Notes under the pieces: generated by a model | What the model saw: only the letters and a program-made list of their open reading frames with translations | Told to the model about the DNA's origin: nothing | The model's database searches: none | Shown: piece after piece, positions 23,666 to 35,600 of the stretch | Position numbering within the stretch: the stretch's first letter is position 1 | How the letters are laid out: each line of letters opens with the position of its first letter | Position numbers and translations under genes: made by a program | From: Dryas octopetala | Taxonomy: Eukaryota; Streptophyta; Magnoliopsida; Rosales; Rosaceae | DNA length: 64,000 nucleotides | NCBI GenBank assembly: GCA_963921425.1 | Contig: OY992837.1 | Location: 21,840,630 to 21,904,629 of the forward strand | Direction of reading: 5' to 3'

Positions 23666-26600
23666 TCTGCTCATTTTATTTTTTCTCTTATGAAAGTCAA
23701 CAAAAGTCTTTGGAGGGATTGAGAGAAATAATGACTTTTTTCTCTTATAATTCATAGCTAAAAGTCCACAAAAGTCTATAAAATACCATGGGTACTTCTC
23801 TTTGGACCAAAATGCTTTAGTTTTAGAATTGGGCCAATGAGCTTCGTCATGTGCTTCCAAAGAGGACACTCCTTTTCTAACCAAGCTGTAGGTACCTCAT
23901 TATTTCTCCCCCTCCGAAAGGACCTCAACTGGGTCAAGTATGGGGTTGGAGCAATTATAGAATCATCAACTTCAATGTGTTTAAGGAGGAAAGTGTCTGC
24001 TGTCCTCTTGAGCTTTATGTGTTGCAAGACTTTTGTAGGCACAAACTTAAATTCATAACTCCCATTTGTAAAGGAATACGTATTATTATAGCCACCACAA
24101 TGTTGCACCTTCTTATCAAATAACCAAGGTCTGCCCAATAAAATATGACGCTTTCATGGATAGCACATCACATTTCACAGTGTCAACTAATCCTCCAATA
24201 GACTAGGACACCAAGCAACGTTCATGGACTTTGAGATTAGTATCATTTACCCATGCCACTTTGTACGGATTCGGATGTGGTTCATTGGGAAACCCAAGCT
24301 TGAGAACAGCATCCTCGGGAATAACATTAGAGAAACTTCTGCCATCTATAACCATGGTGCATAATTGATTATTACATCGAACACGTTTGGAAAATTTGCT
24401 CCTACACCAATCTTCCTCTTTATGTTCCACTTGCGTAGTGAGGAGGATGTAAAAAAAAAACATGGTTGTTGCTCGTCCTCACCTCTAGAGCATGGATACG
24501 CCTGAATTTTGAAATTTGAAGTATTCAATACAAATACGGATACAGGTTTTGAAGTATCCGTTGACTTTTTGGAAAGTTTGACTGTCGAGTGGGGTGGGGA
24601 TATGCGAGGATACGGCCAGGATAAGTTTGGCGTTGTTTTGCAATTTATATTGAAACAGGGTCTGTTTTTGAGTAAAATAGAAAAATCAGAAGTTAAGAAA
24701 GAAGAGAATGTTGTGTTTGGCTCGCCGGAATATTTCTGGAAATTGATTAAAATAGGAAAGTAGCTGTTTTAGATAATTCCTAGTTGAGTACAGTTTTCTT
24801 AGGAATGCTAAAAAGCTTCCGCAAGGTTTTCCTAGTTGAGGAAGGAAGTTCTAAGTTTTCCTAAGTGTACAAGGTTAGAATGAGTAATTAGGCCTATTAC
24901 CTAATTCTACTAGGAAAAGGATTTCCCAGCTGTAACCTATTGTATGCCGCAGCCTATAAGCTTATAAATAGGCTGCTGCAAGGCTAGAAAAAGTAGATAG
25001 AGCACCAAAAACAGGGAGAGAGGTTTCGTGATCAGGGAGAGAGAAGAAGTGGCTGCGGGTTGGGTTAGTTCTAGGGTTATTTCAACACACTCTTGTAACT
25101 CTTTTCTAATCATAGTGCAGCTGTGATTCTCAAAGGATCACACGGGGACGTAGGCAAAGTTAGCCGAACCTCGAGAACAAATCTTGGTGTTCTTTGTGTT
25201 TACTTTTGCTGCTATATATTGTGTGCTAATTATTCTAACTCTATAATACATCTAAGACAAGGCTGGAAGGTGTTTTTCACTACAATTGGTATCAGAGCCA
25301 GGTTGGCTCATAGGTGTCCGCGATGTCTAGAGGAGGTAATCGAAGCATGGACTTAGGGGATATAAGGCCTGCTTTGAAGCCATATGATGGCAAGGAGGAT
25401 TTTACCAATTGGCAACGAATGATGAGGAACGTTTTGGTTCAGCAGGATCTTGATGATGCGTTAATTGATGCGAGGCGTGCAACTACGCAAGAAAGTCTAT
25501 GGAACAAGATTCTCAAGAAGGCCAAGAGTTCAATTGAGATTCATCTCACAAGATCAGTGAGATCTCACATCACAGAGGCAATGACAGCAAAAGAAGCTTG
25601 GGAAAAGTTGGAGAGTGTTTATATGGGCAAAACTGTGTCTAATAAGCTCTTTCTAAAGGATGAACTGTTCGGACTTCGACTAGAAGAAGGTGGAGATGTA
25701 GCTGATCATATATGCAAATTTCAAAATTGCTTAGCAAATCTCACCAAGGTAGAAGAAGTCTATAAAGATGATGACAAGGCGATCATATTGCTGCGATCTC
25801 TACCACCATCATTCAAGCACTTCCGAACAACCCTAATGTTTGGAAAGGAGACTCTGAAGCTTGATGATGTTGTGCAAGCTCTTCAGTCATATTCCAAGCT
25901 AGATGACTTAACCGATGGCTCTCAGACACAAGGGTTTTATGCCAAAGGCAATGAGAGGGGTCGGTCGAACAAGAAGGGAGAGAAAAACAGCAACAAAGGT
26001 AGATCAAAATCCAAGGGAAAACCAAAAGAAGGTTGCTTCGTGTGCGGTTCGATGGATCATTGGAAGAAGAACTGCAAGATTTGGAAAGATAGGAAAGCTA
26101 ATATGGAAAGAGACTCAGGTTCAGCTAGTACAATCACCAAAGAAGAGAGTGATGGAGAGTTACTTTTGGTCACATCAGGCGCTAAGGCTTTCACAAGTTG
26201 GATTTTGGATACCGGGTGCACATTCTATATGTGTGCAATAAAGGAATGGTTCGACACTTACAAGGACAGCAGCTGCGGAGATGAGTTAATGGGAGATGAT
26301 TCATCATGTCCTATAATTGGGATTGGCACTATTAAGATCCGAATGCATGATGGAATAATAAGGACTTTGGGGAATGTCAGATACATTCCTAGGCTAAGGA
26401 AGAATTTGATTTCTTTGGGAACCTTAGACAAGGCTGGATTTAGTTTCTGTTCTGAAGGTGGGAGACTCAAGATAATCAAAGGGTCACTTGTGGTAATGAA
26501 GGCCGACATTCAACAGAATAATCTTTACAGGCTCATGGGAACTACAATAACAGGTGGAGCAGCTATCTCCATAAAGAAGAATGCGGAAGATAAAACTGAG

Positions 26601-29600
26601 TTTTGGCATCATCGACTAGGGCATATCAGTGAGAGGGGTTTGCAAGAATTGCACAAGGGTCTTCTAGACGGTGCGAATTATTGTAAGCTAGAATTCTGCA
26701 AGTATTGTGTTCTCGGAAAGCAAGGTAGGGTTTCTTTCAAGTTTACAAAGTCAGATAGCAAGAGCAAAGGAGTACTCAATTATATTCACTCGGATGTGTG
26801 GGGTCCGGCTCCTACAAGATCGAAAGGGGGATCCAGGTATTTTGTTACTTTCATGGATGATTTTTCTAGGAAGGTTTGGGTCTATTTCATGAGGGAGAAA
26901 TCTGAAGTTTTCACTAAGTTCAAGGAGTGGAAAGTTGAAGTTGAAAACCAAACAGGAAGAAAGATCAAGTACATGAGAAGCGACAATGGAGGTGAATACA
27001 AGAGCGATGCATTTATAAGTTTTTGCAAAGAAGAAGGTATTACAAGACACTTCACAGTTAAGAAGACTCCGCAACAAAACAGGGCTGCTGAAAGGATGAA
27101 CAGAACTCTCATGGAGAGAGAAAGAAGCATGAGGTTTCATGCGGGTTTGCCTGATAGTTTTTGGGCTGAAGCTGTTAATCATGCAAGTTACTTGATTAAC
27201 CGGTCGCCATCAAGGGTTCTCAAATTTAAGTGTGTAGAAGAGGTGTGGTCTGAAAAGCAAGTGAATTACTCTAATCTTAGGGTATTTGGCTGTAGCGCCT
27301 ATGCTCATATTCCAAGCGATGAGAGATCAAAACTCAAGCCAAAGTCTACAAATTGTATATTCTTGGGGTTTGAGAAAGAAGTGAAGGGTTTCAAGCTTTG
27401 GGATATTATCGCTAACAAGAAAATAATCAGCCGAGATGTTGTTTTTGATGAGAAAACTATGTCTCTAAATAAAGAAGAGAACAAGACAGATGGGAAATTG
27501 TTTGATGCTGAAACAGAAGCAACTGAAGTATCTCTCACCAAATCGGTCGTTGATGAAGACATTCAAGCTCGGGTGGAGCCAATTGAGCAAGAAGAAGGTG
27601 GTTATGGTGATGAGGAAGAAGAAGAGCAGCAGCATCACTCATCAATTAGAAATCCGGTGGAGCAGATTGTGCACTCCCCAATCAGCAATCCATCCCCACG
27701 AGTTCAAGCATCTACTCAAGTACCACCTGGATTTCAAAGGAGCATAGCACTTGACAAACCTAAGAGGGTTACAAAACCACCACAGAAATATGGTTTTGAA
27801 ACGGAAGAGGTTAATTATGCTCTAAACATTAGTCAAGGAGATCCAACTACGTATCAAGAAGCTATAGCAAGTGAACAACGGGAAAGTTGGATAGGTGCTA
27901 TGTCAGAAGAGATGGAGTCTCTGTATAAGAACTCTGTCTGGGAACTGGTTCCTAAATCCAAAGATTGAAAGCTAGTTGGATGCAAGTGGGTGTTTAGGAA
28001 GAAAGATGGGATACATGAGCTAGAGGCCGTGAGGTTTAAAACAAGACTCATGGCCAAAGGGTACTTACAAAAGGAAGGAATCGATTATGATGAGATTTTT
28101 TCACCAGTGATTAAGCATACTTCAATAAGATTGCTCTTAGCAATGGCAGTTCAGCATGACATGGAAATTAAGCAAATGGATGTGAAGACGGCTTTTCTTC
28201 ATGGGAATCTAGAGGAGACAATTTACATGGCTCAACCAGAAGGCTTTGTTGAGACTGAAAAAGAAGATCTAGTTTGCAGGCTTAGGAAGTCTTTGTATGG
28301 TTTGAAGCAATCTCCAAGGCAATGGTACAAGAGGTTTGATTCTTATATGCTGAAAATTAATTTTAGAAGGTGCTTATTTGATTGTTGTGTGTATTCTCAT
28401 GTATCCAAAGATGGGGTTATCATATTGCTATTGCTATATGTGGATGACATGTTAATAGCTTGTCAAGACAAGTCAAGAATTGAAGACTTGAAGGTTATGT
28501 TGAGTAAGGAATTCGACATGAAGGATCTAGAGGCTGCACAAAAGATCCTTGGCATGGAAGTTAAAAGGGATAGAGCTGCAAATCAGATTCGGCTGTCACA
28601 AGCCAAGTATATTCAGAAAATCCTGGAAAAATTCAACATGCAAGACGCAAAGGCGGTCTCTACACCTTTGGCAGCTCATTTTAAGATAAGTGGGCAGCAG
28701 TGTCCTAAATCTGAAGAAGAAATTGAAGAGATGAAGAAGGTGCCCTATGCTAGTGCCGTGGGTTGCCTTATGTATGCAATGGTTTGCACACGGCCTGACC
28801 TAGCTCAAGCAATAAGTGTAGTATCCAAGTATATGTCAAAGCCAGGAAAGCAACATTGGGCTGCAATCAAGTGGATTTTTCGATACTTAAATGGTACAAA
28901 GAGTCATGGTATTTTGTTTGAGAAGCAAAAAGAAGAAACAAGTGTGTTGGGGTACGTGGATGCGGACTATGCAGGAGATTTGGACAAGAGTAGGTCTACA
29001 ACGGGCTACGTGTTTACATGTGCAGGTGGACCAATCAATTGGAGAGCTCTATTGCAACCAATTACAGCTTTATCAACTACAGAAGCAGAGTACATTGCTT
29101 TGGCTGAAGCTGGAAAGGAAGCTATTTGGCTCAGTGGTTTGGCAAACCAAATGGGAATCACTCAAGAGTCTGTGAAAATTAAATGTGATAGCCAAAGTGC
29201 CATTTATTTGACAAAGAACCAAGTTTTTCATGGAAGATCTAAACACATTGATGTGAGGTACCACAGGATCAAAGATTGGGTGGATTCAAAGGAGATTTGT
29301 ATAGAAAAGGAGCACACAAGCGACAACGCTGCAGATTTTCTTACAAAGCCAGTGCCGACAGAAAAGTTCAAGCATTGCTTGAGCTTGATCAATCTTGTTA
29401 CTTGTTAAAGGTTGAGGTGGAGCACCTTCTCACTTAAGGTGCATTGAGGCAAGAAGTTTTTGCCAAGGTGAAGGGTTCTTGGAGGATTGTTTCGGGGTTA
29501 CTTCAAGACTGGTAGAATATCTCGAAGGATCAACATTCGTAGCTTTGTTTCCGACTCACCAAGGTGGAGATTGTTGTGTTTGGCTCGCCGGAATATTTCT

Positions 29601-32600
29601 AGAAATTGATTAAAATAGGAAAGTAGCTGTTTTAGATAATTCCTAGTTGAGTACAGTTTTCTTAGGAATGCTAAAAAGCTTGCGCAAGGTTTTCCTAGTT
29701 GAGGAAGAAAGTTCTAAGTTTTCCTAAGTGTACAAGGTTAGAATTAGTAATTAGGCCTATTACCTAATTATACTAGGAAAAGGATTTCCCAGCTGTAACC
29801 TATTGTATGCCGCAGCCTATAAGCTTATAAATAGGTTGTTGCAAGGCTAGAAAAAGTAGATAGAGCACCAGAAACAGGGAGAGAGGTTTCGTGATCAGGG
29901 AGAGAGAAGAAGTGGCTGCGGATTGGGTTAATTCTAGGGTTATTTCAACACACTCTTGTAACTCTTTTCTAATCATAGTGCAACTGTGATTCTCAAAGGA
30001 TCACACGGGGACGTAGGCAAAGTTAGCCGAACCTCAAGAACAAATCTTGGTGTTCTTTGTGTTTACTTTTGCTGCTATATATTGTGTGCTAATTATTCTA
30101 ACTCTAGAATACATCTAAGACAAGGCTGGAAGGTGTTTTTCACTACAGAGAAAAGGAAGGAAAAGAAAAGGGAAGAGTAAGGCTCACCTCCTTACCCCTT
30201 GCGATCAGACCCCTTCAACAAACAGGGTTTTCAGCTAGGCGCTATTTCTCTCCTCTGCCTCTTTCTCTATTTTTTCCATTTTCTTTCGTAGGTGTCTGCT
30301 ATGTGAAGAATGAAGATTGCTTCTTTAATCTTTCTTTTTGGGTATTGAGCATTATCGTAGTGGATTATTGACTATTTGGTATTGGGTATTAGCTTCTCTT
30401 CGTTTGGCTAGTGGGTATAAGGTGTTATATGTAATTTAAATTAGTTTGGTATAAATTCAATTTAGACACATAACTAGATATGTTATTTCAACGGGGTCCA
30501 CGAACTTTCAAATATTTCAAATATACACCTGATTTATTATGTAAATTGAAAAATGAAATTTCCTCTATCAATTTATTGAGAAATTAGTTAAATGTCAGCT
30601 TGGCTTTTGCTAACGGGGATTAATTGGCAACGTGGCACCAACTCAGTATACATTTCCCACCAAATGAGAAACACATATCCACTTGACACGAGCCCACACA
30701 CCCATCACCTTTTTCCCGCTCGTTAGACGCTCTCCTGACCATTTAGTCTCTCAAAAACATCACGTTTTCCCCTAATTTCAAATATAAATCCCTCACTTGT
30801 GTTCAACGAGCAAGAAAAAGATGATGAGTTTGTGGACCCGTGTCAAGGGTTAAGTGGACCTGTGTCGCTCATTTTGGCGGGAAATGAGCGACACGGGTCC
30901 ACCTAACCCCTAACACGGGCCCACAAACTCTCTCTATTATTATTAAATTATGGGCTCATGTCGCTCATTTGGCGGGAAATGTTTGCTAAGATAGCGCCAC
31001 GTCGCCAAATAATCCCGGTCAGCAAAAGCCAAGCTGTCATTTAACTGATCTCTCAACGAATTAATGGCAGAAATTCATTTTTCAATTTAAATAATAGATC
31101 GGGTATATATTTAAAATATTTTAAAATTCATGAACCCCGTTGAAATAGCTTATATAGTTATGTGTCTAAATTGAATTTATGCCAATTAGTTTTTAAGTAC
31201 ATATATATCTTATTTATATTCAGTATCTTGTATCCTAGATTTTAGAGGTTTGGTGTATCCCCGTATCGTATTGTCTACCTGTACCCATATCAATAACCGT
31301 GCAACATGGGTCACCACTAAGAGAAAGCTTGTCATCATCATTTTCTTGTTTAGCTTCCAACAAAAAAATTTCCTACGCTTTCTATACAGGGTTGGCAGAT
31401 GCAATAAGAGCTTCTTTATCTGCAAAAGCCACCAATCGATTTGAACATTGTGCTGGAAAATGTCCAAAACCATTAAATGGCCAGCATTTCACTTTAGTTT
31501 TAGAGCTAGAGCCGACATTAGTTTGCACAATCCTTGAAGTAGAACTCAACAAATGATTGGTAGAAGATGCAGTACTGCCATCAGCTGGCTTTGCCGGTAG
31601 CAGAAGCAAATACAACATCATAAGATTTGTCAATTGATTTTCCTTTGCTTGCATTTGGCCTGATATTGTCTTCTAATGAAACTCTCACTGAAGCTTCCTT
31701 TTTATGCTCTTCTTCCATTTAATAAGTAATCTGGAAATCATCATTCATGGTCTAAAACAACTTGCTGCTGAACCAGAAGTGAAGTGAGGATATAATCTTT
31801 TGCTGTACATGATACCAAGACGTCTTCTTTCCATGGAAAATCGGATTTTGTGGCCAAGCTAAAGAATTAGTAGGTGTATTCTGCTCAACGGAAAGACTAC
31901 CTTGCACCAACTATGAATTGTAGGTGAGCTTGTTGCATGTAATTAATTGGTATGAATAAGTGAGTCGTAGCCATCTTCTTGCCTTCCCAAGTTCTAATGA
32001 CTGCATAGTGAGATTGTTGGTATTTTGCCACCAAACTCTTTCCGTTGCCTTTAATTTAGTCTCTGCAAAAAAAGCCTTTCGCTCCTCTGCCAACGTGATT
32101 CCACCTAAAGAAACTCTCCAAGCCATGTAGCCAATCGAGGAATACTTCAAGATTGCTATCCCCACAAAACTAAGAAACAACCAATTTCACACTTTTCCTC
32201 CACCAACTGATCTTAGCTCTTGCATAGGGCCTGAAGATGACGAATCAATGCTTGTCTTTTTTCAACCTCCATTTGTACCGTCTCTAATCATATTTTCCAG
32301 CATATTTAACTCACTGAGTGCCTTGTTGTTGCCCTCACAATTTTGAGACAAAGCTTCAACTTTAGATGAAAGTTCTCCGTTTGTAACCATTGTGTTTAAA
32401 AAATGAGAACATAGAGAGGATTTTTTACTCTGATAACAATATGACGTAGGACAACCCAAGGTAGGTGTTACCTAGGCTTATGGTGGGCTTAGAATGATAG
32501 AGAGTTTAAGTAATAGAATATGTACAGGGGACAGAGGGTTTATGGCTGTTAGAAGTTTAGAGAAATGAAAGAGAGATTAATAGGGAGAACAGAATGAAGG

Positions 32601-35600
32601 AGGAGATCTCAAGGCACGAAGCCTCCAACACAATTAACTTTCATTCACTCAAAATCTGATTTGGAGTACAGAAAATAGCCTTATTTATTGACTTTAAATA
32701 CATCTCCCAAAGACTCCTAAAAATAACAAAAGACAAACAAAAAAATTAAGACTCATCAAATATTAGAAATATGAAAAGACTCATTAATATTAATTACTTT
32801 GACATTAACACTACTCTTCTTACTCAAAAAATAGACCCTTAATAACACTAGACTCTCTATAAATACTCTTAATAGAACTTGACATTAATCTAGAGTGACT
32901 CTTGATTTATTTATTTATTTGAATAACCAACTCATAAACTTCCATTGGCACTTCTCTTTGGACCGAAAATGCTTTAGTTGGTTTACAACGGTTGGTTTAT
33001 TTTAATCAATTAATATGTGGTCCGGCTATAATTTTTATATTCAAACACTCATCAAATGTGATCCTCTCCCCACCACTAGAGAGCCCAACGCGTGGAATTC
33101 AACGTACATTGGGAGGTTGTGCTTGCAAGGATTTAAACTCAAAATCTCACGCTCTAATACCATGCTAAGTTTTGTTGGCTTATCACTGTCCGTAAAATCA
33201 TTAACTCTTTGTAGGCAAACAGTTTTTTTTATGTTCTAACAATAGAATACTAGAACAAGATAACGAATCAGGAAGTCGACAAACCAGTAGTTCATATATA
33301 TTTCTGTAAGGGTGGGAATTCTAGACAACATTCCCTAAACAAAAATAACCTTCTAAAACTATATTTTTTTAATAAATAATTTTTCTCATGGTCTTTTTTT
33401 CTTTTCTTTACATTCTTAACACCTTTCACATTGCTATTCAAAAATGTCACCAAATCATCTCTTATGTTATTGGTTCCTAATATTTTTGTTATTGTCACCA
33501 AATTAACATTCTACAAATATCGTTAATCTATAGTTCTGTTATAGACATTCTATTAATTAATGATAAAATCAATTTACTTACATAACTAACGAAGATGGAT
33601 ACTTAAGAAAACTAGAATATTTGGATCATTATAATAACTAGTCTAATAGAAATGATATGATCGTATAGTCTTTAATTCACATGCAATCATGTTAACTGAG
33701 AGGTAAGAATAGAGGAATGAATGTAAGAAGTCAAATATACCAGGAAGTAGTTCAGCTGCACGAACAACAGAGGTACCAACAGCTCCAAGGGCCATGGGAT
33801 CATATGAAATGAGAGCATAATTGTGAACAGGGTGGAGAAAAACCACCTGAAATGAAATTTAAAGTGAAATGAAATTTAAAGTAGGCAGCTTAGACAGAAT
33901 ATCAAACCATGATTATCTACGTTTGCTGACATTTTATAAATTTACCTCCCCTGGAATTTCAATCGGATACGCAGCGAATGAGAGCATCACATCAGATGCA
34001 GATATCACAACTGTGTTCTTGTCAACAGCAACCAATCCCATGTTTTGAGAATGATATATAATGACACCAGTCCCAAAAAAATGTTGTGAATGTACACCAT
34101 CGAGCATACATGATGGGGGCACATGAACCTGCAATCATATGAGATCATCTTCTTAAGACTTAAAGATTGTCTTACAACAGAAGCTCAGGCAAGAAGCTTC
34201 TTCGGGTAGAGAAAATAGTAACCCGCCAAGATAACATAATTAACAGAACTACCATGAAAGTATGTATAACTGTTGGATGAGGAACAACAGAAGTTTATTA
34301 ATAAGGTATAAACATAGGTTCAAACACAGTGAACAAAGCTGTCCCATAGAAATACTAAAAACCACAACACCAGGTGCTGGAAACAACATACATTGTTTTT
34401 TCATACTTGTGTCATGTGTAACTAGCTGAAATTAGATAACTTGTAGGCTTGTAACTAGTTTACTTTTCTAGTATTTCCTGTACTATTTAAATAGCCTCCT
34501 TATAGCGAAGAATACTATTTCCTTAGCTTACTTTTGCCATTGTGGTGTGATGTACTTTGTGTTTATGGTGCCGATCAACTCACGGAACCCCAGATTGCAG
34601 ACAAGACGGCACTGATTGTTCTATAGCCGAAAGACTCACGATATATGCCTTCATTATGTTGCTGACCTTGTACCCATTCGTTTATTGGTACATAGTCTGA
34701 TAGGTTATGCTACCTGCAATTCAGTTCTCAGACTCTAGGTACAAGGAGGCTTTATTATTTCCATACAATGTCTGATTCCTTGAGGCCCACACCTTGCCTC
34801 ACAGGTTGTAATCCTCCTCATGTTATGCTTTCACCTTTCGGAACATTGTGAATGAGGGAGTTTGGCACATGTGACTCTGTGTCTTTGTCCATGTGCATGT
34901 GTGTGTGGGAGAGGAGAGAGAAGGAGGAGGCCATACTACAAAGAGTTTTTAACTTGAGATAGTGAATCAATCCCAAAAAAATGAAAATGAAAAAGAAAGC
35001 CAAAGGGACTCAATTTTAACTTCATTGTAATAAAAATTTGACCAGAAGTATACCCAAAAAAAAAAATTTGAACAGAATAAACTGAAGGCATCACAATTTA
35101 ATTTAGGGAAAAATAACATGGAAAATGCAGAAACTCACATGCCAAAAATAACATAGTTATGATAGAAAATATTTAAGATAATTACCTCAAACATAACAAG
35201 AGTGGGCTCTATAACACGTTCAGCTAATGAAGCATTAGCTGCTGCTACATTGCCACCTTGAAAATCTCTCAAAACAGAATTCTCCATAGTACTTGGATCC
35301 TGCAGCTTGCCTTCACATTTTTCAGGAAAGGAACAGTCAGCAACAACATTTCCATCAGAAGAAAAGTCCTCCTTCACTCGCCGTTTCTTTGTTTCAACAT
35401 CCAACTCATCCCAAGAATGCGCTCCTTCAGAAGCATGCTCATAACTGGTTTCCATACTAGCGACACCGTCAGTCAACTCCTCGTGGCTATCATGATGCAT
35501 GTGTCCCACAAAAGTGGCCTCACTACTTGGTGCAACTGTCTGGCTTCCTATACCTCTTAGATCATTGATACCAGATGATGGCAGAACAGCATCAGGTTCA

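Larger units (their letters stand above)
24709..30147 (+). mobile_element. Ty1/copia retrotransposon, nearly whole and young
   Basis: A 5439-bp element in DEGP7 intron 17, opposite in direction to the gene, nested in the gypsy fossil. LTRs of 576 bp lie at 24709-25284 and 29572-30147, start tgttgtgtttggctcg and end cactaca, and are flanked by the 5-bp duplication gagaa (24704-24708 and 30148-30152). A tRNA-Met primer site (ttggtatcagagcc) follows the 5' LTR and a purine tract (aaggtggaga) precedes the 3' LTR. Parts in order: gag with a zinc knuckle ([14 protein letters not shown]), protease (WILDTGC), integrase, reverse transcriptase ([11 protein letters not shown]) and RNase H, at about 25.3-29.4 kb. 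The LTRs differ at about 13 sites by eye (about 2.3%), suggesting roughly 1-2 million years at usual plant rates. The coding part looks nearly whole, with about one break. Confidence 0.96.
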
